Source of the DNA: Bidens hawaiensis | Lineage: Eukaryota > Streptophyta > Magnoliopsida > Asterales > Asteraceae | Assembly: GCA_021521415.1 (NCBI GenBank) | Contig: JAIQDT010009102.1 | Location: 1-64,000 of the forward strand | Direction: 5' to 3' | DNA length: 64,000 nucleotides | In this document: positions 12,507 to 25,500 of the stretch, one piece after another | Layout: every line of letters starts with the position of its first letter | How positions within the stretch are numbered: position 1 is the first letter of the stretch | Translations under genes and position numbers: made by a program | The notes under the pieces: model-generated | What the model was told of the DNA's origin: nothing | What the model saw: the letters and a program-made list of their open reading frames with translations, nothing else | The model's database searches: none

Positions 12507-13507
12507 TTAATCTTGACTAGCTTTTCTTTTCGGGCATTCAGTCTTAAAGTGACCCGTTTCTCCACATGTAAAACATACTCCTAGCTTCTTACGACATTCT
12601 TCTATTGTGTGTCATGCTCTCTTGCAGTATGCACAATTATTCGTATTTTCTAGTCGACATTTTACAGTATGTTTCTTTCCACAAGTCTTACATACTGACT
12701 TGGGAGTACTTTCCTCCTTTCCTAGCTTCTCGGAATCTTTTGGTTTCTTGGTTTCTTGCTCTTTTTTCTTTTCTTCTTCTTGATTCCTTATCATGCTGTT
12801 GATTAAATATCCGGCCAATTCCATAGCCGAATCAACTGTTTCTGGCATATTGGATCGTACCATGTCTCTTATTTCTCTTGGTAACCCATATATATAACGA
12901 GTTACTTTATTATATTCCGGAGTTACTAGATTTGGAACCAATCGGCAATACTCTAGGAATTTAGTGTTATATTCCCTAAGATTTGTGCCAATAACCTTGT
13001 GATTCCATAACTCGGTTTGAATTCGATCCATTTCATGAGTTGGGCAAAATTTCTTTAATATTAGATCTTTGAATGTTTCCCAACTTAAGTTATACATTGT
13101 TTCTCGACCCTTGTTTTGAATTAGGATGTTCCACCATTTAAGAGCTTCTCCCTTGAACATTTGTGAAGAATACTGGATAGCTTCCTCACCAGTACATTTG
13201 CTTATGGTGACGATTGATTCTTGTTCTTCTAGCCATCTCATAGCGGCTATACCATTCGAGTCTCCATGAAATTCTTTAGGATTGTAAACTTTAAAGTTCT
13301 TAAAGTTACATCCTTTTTGAATTTTTCGCTTCTCTCTTTTCTTGTTCCTTGGGTTATTATTAGCTGTAGAGCTATCACACGTTTCTTCCTTTCTTGAAGA
13401 AACAGATTTACTTCGAACTCCCCTTGTTAGATTTTGGTCGACTTTGACTCGTAGAAAAGTCTTTCATAGCTTATTTAATCATCTTTTGAATTTCCTCTTT
13501 ATATTGG
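12507..13507 (-). pseudogene. Retrotransposon gag, broken
   Basis: Minus-strand remnant of a Ty3/Gypsy-type capsid-nucleocapsid protein. The retrotrans-gag core is readable around 13290-12850, with motifs such as 'EFHGDSNGIAAMRWLEEQES', 'FKGEALKWWN' and 'YIYGLPREIRDMV'. It is followed by a charged K/E-rich linker, an extra cysteine cluster (VCKTCGKKHTVKC) and two CCHC zinc knuckles. The first knuckle reads CAYCKRA-stop-HTIEEC: the conserved glycine codon is TGA at 12612-12614. The second, CFTCGETGHFKTEC, is intact and the frame ends in TAA at 12507-12509. Upstream, near 13400-13480, there is a further in-frame stop and an apparent one-base frameshift, and the N-terminus is cut off by the satellite junction. 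The gag is dead, although the core ORF of 209 codons is still open. Confidence 0.82.
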
Positions 13508-16500
13508 GCGGGGAATTTGGTCTTGGAGACTTCCATACAATATATTATACACATACGAAAGAATTAGAACAATAATTATGCCCTGACGCCACCCCTCGGC
13601 CCGTTCGAAATTTTGTCATTATTGCCAAAATGGTATGTTCACCGAGCCGGAGAAAAAACTGAGAAAGGGTTGAACCACTGAATCGGAACAGAAATTCGGT
13701 CTTGGAGACTTCCATACAATATTTGATACACATAGGAAATTATCGGTTCAATAACTATGCCCTAACTCCACCTCGGGGGCCCGCTCGAAATTTTGCCAGT
13801 ATTGCCAAAGGGGTATGTTCACCGAGTCGGAGAAAAAACTGAGTATGGATTGAACAACTTAATCGGATCAGAAATTCGGTCTTGGAAACTTTCATACAAT
13901 ATTTTATACACATACGAAATAATCGGATCGATAATTATGCCCTGACGCCACCCCGCGGCGCGTTCGAAATTTTGCCAGTATTGCCAAAGGGGTATGTTCA
14001 CCGAGCCGGAGAGAAAACTGTGTATGGGTTGAACCACTGAATCGAAACAGAAATTCGGTTTTGGAGACTTCCATACAATATTTAATATACATACGAAAGA
14101 ATCAGATCAAAATATATGCCCTGACGCCACCCCCGCGGCCCGTTCGAAATAATGCCAGTATTACCAAAGGGGTATGTTCACCGAGCCGGAGAAAAAACTG
14201 AGTATGGGTCGAACCACTGAATAGGAACAGAAATTCGGTCTTGGAGATTTCCATACAATATTTTATACACATAAAAAAGACTCAAATCAATAATTATACC
14301 CTTACGCCACCCGGGGCCCGTTCGAAATTTTTCTAGTATTGCCAAAGGGGTAGGTTCACCGAGTTGGAGAAAAAACTGAGTATGGGACTAACAGCTGAAT
14401 CGGATCAGAAATTCGGTCTTGGAGACATCCATACAATATTTTATAGACATAAGAAAGACTCGGATCGATAAATATATACTGACGCCATCCCGGAGCCTGT
14501 TCGAAATTTTTCCAGTATTGCCAAAGGGTATGTTCGCCGAGCCGGAGAAAAAACTGAGTACGGTTCGAACCACTGAATCGGAACAGAAATTCGGTCTTGG
14601 AGACTTCCATACAATATTTTACACACATACGAAAGTATCGGATCAATAATTATGCCCTGACTCCACCCCGAGGCCCGTTCGAAATTTTTCTAGTTTTGCC
14701 AAAGGGGTATGTTTACCGAGCAGAAGAAAAGACTGAGTATGGGTCGAACCACTTAATCGAATCAGAAATTCGGTCTTGTATACTTCCATACAATATTTTA
14801 TACACATACGAAAGAATCGGATCAAAATATATGCCCTGACGCCATCCCGCGGCCGTTCAAAATTTTGCCAGTATTGCCAAAGGGGTATTCACCGAGCTAG
14901 AGAAAAAGCTGAGTATGGGTCGAACAACTGAATCGGAACAGAAATTCGGTCTTGAAGACTTCCATACAATATTTTATACACATACGAAAGACTCGGATCA
15001 ATAATTATGCCCTGACGTCACCCGGGCCCGTTCGAAATTTTTTCAGTATTGCCAAAGGGGTAGGTTCACCGAGCCAGAGAAAAAACTGAGTATGGGTCTA
15101 ACAGTTGAATCGGATCAGAAATTCGGTCTTGGATACTTCCATTCAATATTTTATAAACATAAGAAAGATTCGGATCAATAAATATGCACTGACGCCACCC
15201 CGGAGCCCATTCGAAATTTAGCCAGCATTGCTAAAGAGGTATGTTCACCGAGCCGGAGAAAAAACTGAGTATGGGTTGAACCACTAAATAGAATCAGAAA
15301 TTCGGTCTTGGAGATTTCCATATAATATTTTATACACATACGAATGAATCAGATCAATACTTATGCCCTGACGCCACCCTGCAGCCCGTTCGAAATTTTG
15401 CCTGTATTGCCAACAAGGTATGTTCACCGAACCGGATAAAAACTGAGTATGGGTTGAAACACTGAATAGGATCAGAAATTTGGTCTTGGAAACTTTCATA
15501 CAATATTTTATACACATACGAAAGAATCGGATCAATAATTATGCCCTAACACCACCCCGGGGCCTGTTCGAAATTTTGCCAGTATTGCCGAAGGGGTATG
15601 TTCACCGAGGCTGAGAAATAACTGAGTATGGTCGAAACACTGAATAGGAACAGAAATTCGGACTACGAGATTTCCATACAATATTTTATACACATACGAA
15701 ATACTCGGATCAATAATTATGCCCTGACGCTACCACGGGGTCCATTCGAAATTTTGCCAGTATTGCCAAAGGAGTATGTTCATAGAGCTGAAGAAAAAAC
15801 TGAGTATGGGTCTAACAACTTAATCGGATCAGAAATTTGGTCTTGGAGACTTCCATACAATATTTGATACACATACGAAAGAATCGGATCAATAATTATG
15901 TCTTGGCGCCACCCCGGGGCCCGTTCGAAGTTTAAAAGTATTGCAAAAGAGGTATGTTCACCGAGCCGGAGAAAAAATTGAGTCAACAACTTAATCGCAT
16001 CATAAATTTGTTCTTGGAGACTTCCATAAAATATTTTATAGACATAAGAAAGACTCGGATCAATAATTATGCCTAGACGCCACCTCGGAGTACGTTCGAA
16101 ATTTGCCACATTGACAAAGGGGTATGTTCACCGAGCCGGAGAGAAAACTAAGTATCGGTTGAACCTCTCAATCGGATCAGAAATTCGGTCTTGAAGACTT
16201 CCATACAATATTTTATACACATACGTAAGAATCGGATCAATAATTATCCCCTGATGCCACCCCGCGGCCCGTTCGAAATTTTGTCAGTACTGCCTAAGGG
16301 GTATGTTCACCGAACCGGAGAAAAAACTGAGTATGGGTTGAACCACTGAATCGGATCAGAAATTCGGTATTGGAGACATCCATACATTATTTTATACACA
16401 TACGAAAGAATCGGATCAAAAATTATGCCCTGACGCCACCCCGCAGCCCGTTCAAAATTTTGCCAGTATTGCCAAAGGGGTATGTTTACCGAGCAGGAGA

Positions 16501-19500
16501 AAAAACTAAGTATGGGTCGAACCACTGAATCGGAAGAGAAATTCGGACTTGGAGACTTCCATTCAATATTTGATACACATAGGAAAGAATTGGATCAATA
16601 ATTATGCCCTAACGCCACCCCGCGACCCGTTCGAAATTTTTCTAGTATTGCCAAAGGGGTATGTTCACCAAGCCGGAGAAAAACTGAGTATGGGTAGAAC
16701 CACTGAATCGGATCAGAAATTCGAACTCGGAGACTTTCATACATTATTTTATACACATACGAAAGAATCGGATCAATAATTATGCCCTGACGTCACCCGG
16801 TGCCCGTTCGAAAATTTTCCAATATTGCCAAAGGGGTAGGTTCACCGAGCCAGAGAAAAAACTGAGTATGAGTCTAACAGCTGAATCGGATCAGAAATTC
16901 GGTCTTGGAGACTTCCATTCAATATTTTATAGACATAAGAACGACTCGGATCAATAAATATGCACTGACGCTACCCCGGAGCCTGTTTGAAATTTAGCCA
17001 GCATTGCCAGAGAGGTATGTTCACCGAGCCGAAGAAAAAACTGAGTATGGGTTGAACCACTAAATCGAATCAGAAATTCGGTCTTGGAGATTTCCATATA
17101 ATATTTTATACACATACGAATGAATCAGATCAATACTTATGCCCTGACGCCACCCTACGGCCCGTTCGAAATTTTGCTTGTATTGCCAAAAAGGTATGTT
17201 CACCGAGCCGGAGAAAAACTGAGTATGGGTTGAAACACTGAATCGGATCAGAAATTTGGTCTTGGAGACTTTCATACAATATTTTACACACATACGAAAG
17301 AATCGGATCAATAATTATGCCCTAACACCACCCCGGGGCCTATTCGAAATTTTGCGAGTATTGCCGAAGGGTTATGTTCACCGAGGCTGAGAAATAACTA
17401 ATTATGGGTCGAAACACTGAATCAGAACAGAAATTCGGACTACGAGATTTCCATACAATATTTTATACATATACGAAATACTCGGATCAATAATTATGCC
17501 CTGACGCTACCACGGGGCCCATTCGAAATTTTGCTAGTATATAGACATAAGAAAGACTCTGATCAATAATTATGCCCTGACACCACCCTGGAGCACGTTC
17601 GAAATTTTACCAGTATTGCCAAAGGGGTATGTTCACCGAACCGGATAAAAAACTGAGTATGGGTTGAACCACTCAATCGGATCAGAATATCGGTCTTGGA
17701 GACTTCCATACAATATTTTATACACATACGAAATAATCGGATCAATAAATATGCCTTGACACCACCCCGCGGCCCGTTAGAATTTTTGCCAGTATTGCCA
17801 AAGGGGTATGTTCACCGAGCCGGAGAGAAAACTGAGTATGGGTTGAACCACTGAATCGGATCAGAAATTCGGTCTTGGATACTACCATACATTATTTTAT
17901 ACACATACGAAAGAATACGATAAACAAATATGTCATTACGCCACCCCGCGGTCCATTCGAAATTTTGCCAGTATTGCCAAAGGTATTTTCACCGAGCCGG
18001 AAAAAAACTGAGTCTGAGTCGAATCACTGAATCGGATCAGAAATTGTCTTGGAGACTTCCATACAATATTTTATGACCGTACGAAAGAATCGGATCAATA
18101 AATATGCCGTGACGCCACCCCGGGGCCTGTTCAAAATATTGCCAGTATTGCCAAAGGTGTATGTTCACCGAGCCGCAGAAAAAACTGAATATGGGCCGAA
18201 CCAAACAATCGGATCAGAAATTCGGTGCTTGGAGACTTCCATACAATATTTTATGACCCTACAAAGGAATCGGATCAATAATTATGCACTGACGCCACCC
18301 CGGGGCCTGTTCGAAATTTTGCTAGTATTGCCAAAAGAGGATGTTCACCGAGCCGGAGAAAAAACTGATTATGGGTCGAACCACTTAAACGGATCAGAAA
18401 TTCGGTCTTGGAGACTTCCATACAATAGTTTATGACCCTACAAAAAATCGAATCAATAATTATGCCCTGACTCCACCCCGGGGCCCGTTCAAAATTTTTT
18501 CAGTATTGCCAAAAGGTTATGTTCATCGAGTCGGAGAAAAAACTGAGTATCGGCCGAACCACTGAATCAGACCAGAAATTCGGTCCTAGAGGCTTCTATT
18601 CAATATTTTTATGACCATACGAAAGAATCGGATCAATATATATGTCCTAGCGCCACACCGCGGCTCATTCGAAATTTTGCCTGTATTGCCAAAGGGGTAA
18701 GTTCACCGAGCAAGAGGAAAAACGGAGTATAGGTCGAACCACTTAATCGGCTCAGAAATTCGGTTTTGGAGATTTCCATACAATATTTTATAACCCTACA
18801 AAAGAATCGGATCAATAATTATGCCCTGACGCCTCCTCGGGCCCGTTTGAAATTTTTGCAGTATTGCCAAAAGGGTATGTTCACCGATCCGGAGAAAAAA
18901 CTGAGTATTGGTCGATCCACTAAATCGGATCAGAAATTCGGTTTTGGAGACTTACATACAATATTTTATGACCCTACGAAAAAATCAGATCAATAATTAT
19001 GCCCAAACACAACCCGGGGCCCGTTCGAAATTTTACCAGTATTGCCAAAGGGGTATGTTCACCGAGCCAGAAAAAAACTGAGTATGACTCGAATCAGTGA
19101 ATCGGATCAAAAATTCAGTCTTGGAGACTTCCATACAATATTTTATGACCGTACGAAAGAATCAGATCAATATATATGCCGTGACACCACCCCGGAGCCT
19201 GTTCGAAATATTACCAGTACTGCCAAAGGGGTATGTTCACAGAGCCGCAGAAAAACTGAGTATGGGTCGAACCACTCAATCGGATACGAAATTCGGTGCT
19301 TGGAGACTTCCATACAATATTTTATGGCGCTACGAAAGAATCGGATCAACATTTATGCCCTGACGCCACTCCGGGGCCCGTTCGAAATTTTTCAAGTATT
19401 GGGGATGTTCACCGAGCCGGAGAAAAAACTGAGTATGGGTCGAACCACTGAATCGGATCAAAAATTCGGTCTTGGAGACTTCCATACAATAGTTTATGAC

Positions 19501-22500
19501 CCTACGAAAAATCGAATCAATAATTATGCCCTGACTCCACCCCGGGGTCCGTTCAAAATTTTTCCTGTATTGCCAAAGGGGTATGTTTACCGAGTCGGAG
19601 AAAAAACTGAGTATGGGTCGAACCACTGAATCGGAATAGAAATTCGGTCCTGTGGACTTTTATTCAATATTTTATGACCCTACGATAAAATCGAATTAAT
19701 AATTATGCATTGACGCCACGCCGGGGCTCGTTTGAAATTTTGCCTGTATCAATTAAGTGGTATGTTCACCGAGTCGGAGAAAAAACTGAGTATGGGTCGA
19801 ACCACTGAATTGGATCAGAAATTCAGTCATGGAGACTTCCATACAATATTTTATGATCCTTTGAAAGAATCGAATCTAAAATTATGCCCTGACGTCACCC
19901 CACGGCCTGTTCGAAATTTTCCAGTATTGCCAAATGGGTATGTTCACCGAGCCCGAGAAAAACCTGAGTATGGGTTGAACCACTTAATCGGATCATAAAT
20001 TCGGTCTTGGAGACTTCCATATAATAATTTATGACCCTACAAAAGAAATTGATATATAATTATGCACTAATGCAACCCGGGGCCCGTTCGAAATTTTGCT
20101 AGTATTGCCAAAGAGGTAAGTTCACCGAGCGGGAGAAAAAATTAAGTATGAGTCGAATCACTGAATCAAATCAGAAATTCAGTCTTGGAGACTTCCATAC
20201 AATATTTTATGAACCTAAAAAAGAAACGGATCAATAAATATGCCGTGACACCACCGCGGGGCATGTTCGAAATTTTGCCAGTATTGTCAAAGAGGTATGT
20301 TCACCGAGCCACAGAAAAAACTGTGTATGGGTCGAACCACTCAATCGGATAAGAAATTCGGTTCTTGGAGACTTCCGTATAATATTTCATGAACCTACGA
20401 AAGAATGGGATCAATAATTATGCCCTGACGCTACCCCGGGGCCTGTTCGAAATTTTGCTAGTATTGCCGTTCACCGAACCGAAAAAAAACTGAGTATGGG
20501 TCGAACCAGTAAATCAGATCATAAATTCGGTCTTGGAGACTTCCAGACAATATTTTATGACCCTACGAAAGAATTGGATCAATAATTATGCCCTGACGCC
20601 AACCCAGGGCCCGTTCGAAATTTTGTTAGTATTGCCAAAGGGGTATGTTCACCGAGCTGAAGAAAAAACTGAGTATGGGTTGAACCACTGAATCGGATCA
20701 GAAATTCGGTGTTGGAGACTTCCATACATTATTTTATACAAATACGAAAGAATCGTATCAATAATTATGCCCTGACGCCACCCCGCGGCCCGTTTGAAAT
20801 TTTGCCAGTATTGCCAAAGGGGTATGTTCACCGAGTCAGAGAAAAAACTGAGTATGGGTCGAACCACTAAATCGAATCATAAAGTCGGCCTTGGAGGCTT
20901 CCATACAATATTTTATAACCCAACGAAAGAATCAGATCATTAATTATGCCCTAACGCCACCCCGGGGCCCGTTCGAAATTTTGCCAGTATTGCCAAGGGG
21001 CTATGTTCACCGAGCCGGAGAAAAAACTGAGTATGGGCCGAACCACTAAATCGGATCATAAATTCCGTCTTGGAGACTTACATACAATATTTTATTACCC
21101 TACGAAAGAATCGGATCAATAATAATGCCCGGACGGCACCCCACGGTTTGTTCAAAATTTTGCGAGTATTTCCAAGGGGGTATGTTCACCGAGACGGAGA
21201 AAAAACTGAGTATGACTGGAATCACTGAATCGGATCAGAAATTCGGTCTTGGAAACTTCCATACTATATTTTATAACCCTATGAAAGAATCGGATCAATA
21301 ATTATGCCCTCACGCCACCCCGGCGCCGATTTGAAATTTTGCTAGTATTGCTAAATGTGTTCACCGAGCCGTAGAAAAAACTGAGTAAGGGTCGAACCAC
21401 TGAATCGGATGAGAAATTCGGCCTTCGAGACTTTCATACAATATTTTATGACCCTACGAAAGAATCAGATCAATAATTATACCCTCACACCACCCCGAGG
21501 CCCGTTCGAAATTTTGCGAGTATTGCCAAAGGGGTATGTTCACCGATCCGGAGAAAAACTAAGTATGGGTCGAACCACTAAATCGGATCATAAATTCGGC
21601 CTTGGAAACTTCCATTTAATATTTTATGACCCTATGAAAGAATCGGATCAATAATTATGCCCTGACGCCACCCCGCGGCCCGTTCGAAGTTTCGACGGTA
21701 TTGCCAAAGGGGTATATGTTCACGAGCCGGAGAAAAAACTGAGTATTGGTCGAACCACTGAATCGGATCATAAATTCGGTCTTGGAGACTTCCATACAAT
21801 ATTTTATGACCCTACGAAAAAATCGGATCAATAATTATGCCCTGACGCCACACCGAGGCTCGTTCGAAATTTTGCTTGTATTAACAAAGTGGTATGTTCA
21901 CCGAGCCGGAGAAAAATTTGAGTATGGGTCGAACCACTGAATCGGATTAGAAATTCGGTTTTGGACACTTCCTTACAATATTTTATGACCCTACGAAAGA
22001 ATCAGATCAATAATTATGCGTTGACGTCACCCCGGGGCCTGTTCGAACTTTGCCAGTATTGCCGTTCACCGAACCGGAGAAAAAACTTAGTATGGGTCGA
22101 ACCACTAAATCGGATCATAAATTCGGTCTTGAAGACTTCCATACAATATTTTAAGACCCTACGAAAGAATCGGATTAATAATTATGCCCTGACGCCACCC
22201 CGGGGCCCGTTCCAAATTTTGCCGATATTGCCAAAGGAGTATATGTTCACGAGCCGGAGAAAAAATGGAGTATGGGTCGAACCACTGAATCGGATCATAA
22301 ATTCGATCTTGGAGACTTCCAAATAATATTTTATGACACTGCGAAAAAATCGGAGCAATATATATGTTGTGACACCACCCCGGGGCATGTTCGAAATTTC
22401 GCCAGTATTGCCAAAGGGGTATGTTCACCGAGCCGCAGAAAAAACTGAGTATGGGTTGAACCACTCAATCGGATCAGAAATTCGGTTCTTGGAGACTTAC

Positions 22501-25500
22501 ATACAATATTTTATGACCCAATGAAAGAATTGGATCAATAATTATGCCCTGACGCCACCCCGTGGCCCGTTCGAAATTTTGCCAGTATTGTCGTTCACTG
22601 AACCGGAGAAAAAACTGAGTATGGGTCGAACCACTGAATCGGATCATAAATTTGGTCTTGGAGACTTCCATACAATATTTAATGACCCTACTAAAGAATC
22701 GGATCAATAATTATGCCCTGACGCCCCTGGGGCCCGTTCGAAATTTTGCCAGTATTGCCAAAAGGGTATGTTCACCAAGCCGGAGAAAAAACTTAGTATG
22801 TGCCGAACCACTGAATCGGATCAGAAATTCGGTTTTTGAAACTTCTATACAATATTTTATTACCCTACGAAAGAATCGGATTAATAGTTATGCCCTAACG
22901 CCACCCCGTGGCCTGTTCGGAAATTTGTCAGTATTGCCAATGGGGTATGTTCACCGAGACGGATAAACAACTGAGTATGGGCCGAACCACTGAATCGGAT
23001 CATAAATTTTGTCTTGGAGACTTCCATACAATATTTTATTACACTACAAAAGAATCAGATCAATAATTATGCCCTGGAGCCAGCCCGCGTCCCATTCGAA
23101 ATTTTTCTAGAGTATTGCCAAAGTGGTATGTTCACTGAACCGGAAAAAAAACTTAGTATGGGCCGAACCACTGAATCGGATCATAAATTCTGTCTTGGAA
23201 ACTTCCATACAATATTTTATACCCTACGAAAGAATCGGATTAATAATTATGCTCTGCCTCCACCCCGGGGCCCGTTCGAAATTTTGCCGGTATTGCCAAA
23301 GAAGTATATGTTCACGAGTCGGAAAAAAAACTGAGTATGGTTCGAACCACTGAATCGGAGCAGAAATTTGGTCTTGTAGACTTCCATACGGTATGTTATG
23401 ACCCTATGAAAAAATCGGTTCTATAACTATGCCCTGACGCCACTCCGGGGCCCGTTCGAAATTTTGCCAGTATTACCAAAGGGGTATGTTCACCGAGCCG
23501 CAGAAAAAACTGAGTATGGGTCGAACCACTCGATAGGATCAGAAATTCAGTTTTCTTGGAGACTTCCATACATTATTTTATGACCCTACGAAAGAATCGG
23601 GTCAATAATTATGCCCTGAAGCCACCCCGGGGCCCATTCGAAATTTGCAAGTATTTCCGTTCACCGAACCGGAAAAAAACTAAGTATGGGTCGAACCACT
23701 AAATCGAATCATAAATTCGGTCTTGTAGACTTCCATACAATATTTTATGACCCTACGAAAGAATCGGATCAATAATTATGCCCTGACGCCACCCCGGGGC
23801 CCGTTCGAAATTTTGTCACTATTGCCAAAAGGGTATGTTCACCGAGCCGGAGAAAAACTTAGTATGGGCCGAACCACTGAATCAGATCAGAAATTAGGTC
23901 TTGAAAACCTCCATACAATATTTTAGGACCCTTCGAAAGAATCGAATCAATAATTATACCCTAATGCCACCCCGGGGCCCGTTCGGAAGTTTGTCAGTAT
24001 TGCCAATAGGGTATGTTCACCGAGCCGGAGAAAAAACCGAGTATGGACCGAACCACTGAATCGGATCATAAAATCTGTCTTTGAGACTTCCATACATTAT
24101 TTTATTAACCTACAAAAGAATCGGATCAATAATTATGCCCTGGCGCCGGCCCGCGGCCCGTTCGAAATTTTTCTAGCATTGCCAAAGTGGTATGTTCACT
24201 GAGCCGGAGAAAAAACTGAGTAAAAGTTGAACCACTGAATCGGATCAGAAATTCGGTTTTGGAGACTTCCGTACAATATTTTATGACCCTACGTAAGAAT
24301 CAGATAAATAAATATGCCCTGGCATCACCTTGTGACCCGTTCGAAATTTTGTTGGTATTGCCAAAGTGGTATGTTCACCGAGCCGGAGGAAAAACTAAGT
24401 ATGGGTCGAACCACTGAATCGGATAAGAAATTCGGTATTGTAGACTTCCATACGATATTTTATGACCCTATGAAAAAATCGGTTCAATAATTATGCTCGG
24501 ACGCCACCCAGGGGCCCGTTCGAAATTTTGCCAGTATTGCCAAAAGGGTATGTTCAGGAGCCGGAGAAAAAACTGAGTATGGTTTGAACCACATAATCGA
24601 ATCATAAATTCAGTCTTGGAGAATTCCATACAATATTTTATGACCCTACGAATGAATCAGATCAATAATTATGCCCTCACGCCACCCCGGCATCCATTTG
24701 AATTTTTGCCAGTATTGCCAAAGGGTATGTTCACCGAACCGTAGAAAAAACTGAGTATGGGTCGAATCACTGAATCGGATCGGAAATTCGGTCTTCGAAA
24801 CTTTCATACAATATTTTATGACTCTTCGAAATAATCAGATCAATAATTATACCCTGACGCCACCCCGAGGCCCGTTCGAAATTTAGTGAGTATTGCCAAA
24901 GGGGTATGTTCACCGAGCCGGAGAAAAAACTGAGTATTGGTTGAAACACTGAATCGGATCATAAATTCGGTCTAGGAAACTTCCATACAATATTTATGAC
25001 CCTACGAAAGAATCGGATCAATAATTATGCCCTGACGCCAACTCGGGGCCCGTTCGAAATTTTGCCGGTATTGCCAAAGGGGTATATGTTCACGAGCCGG
25101 AGAAAAAACTGAGTATGGGTCAAACCACTAAATCGGATCAGAAATTCGGTCTTGGAGACTTGCATACAATATTTTATGATCCTACGAAAAAATCGGATCA
25201 ATAATTATGCCTTGACGACACGTCGGGGCTCGTTCAAAATTTTGCATGTATTAACAAAGTGGTATGTTCACCGTGCCGGAGAAAAACTGAGTATGAGTCG
25301 AACCACTGAATCGGATCAGAAATTCGGTCTTGGAGACTTCCATACAATATTTTATGATCCTTCGAAAGAATCGAATCTATAATTATGCCCTAGCGCCACC
25401 TCGCAGCCCGTTCAAAAATTTTGCCATTATTGCCAAATAGGTATGTTCAACGAGCCGGAGAAAAAACTGAGTATGGGTCGAACCACCGAATCGGATCATA

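Larger units (their letters stand above)
9438..13507 (-). mobile_element. Ty3/Gypsy-type LTR retrotransposon remnant inserted in the satellite
   Basis: Minus-strand element lying between the two satellite blocks. Reading on the minus strand from high to low coordinates it has a gag region, a non-coding internal stretch, a polypurine tract and one complete LTR that starts TGTAACATCCCC and ends GGGGTGTGACA. No primer binding site, 5' LTR, protease, reverse transcriptase, RNase H or integrase is seen. The satellite unit broken at 9437 ('TTCACCGA') resumes at 13508 with roughly 45 bp of the monomer missing, and no target-site duplication is visible. The 5' half was therefore probably lost by deletion into the satellite after insertion. 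The gag-only interior resembles non-autonomous gag-only LTR elements of plants, though loss of pol after insertion is also possible. Confidence 0.85.

Noticed and set aside
18049..19629. Longer frames of 128 and 195 codons in the satellite
   Set aside because: Same cause: a small indel keeps two or three monomers in frame by chance. There is no conserved start, and neighbouring repeats do not keep the frame.
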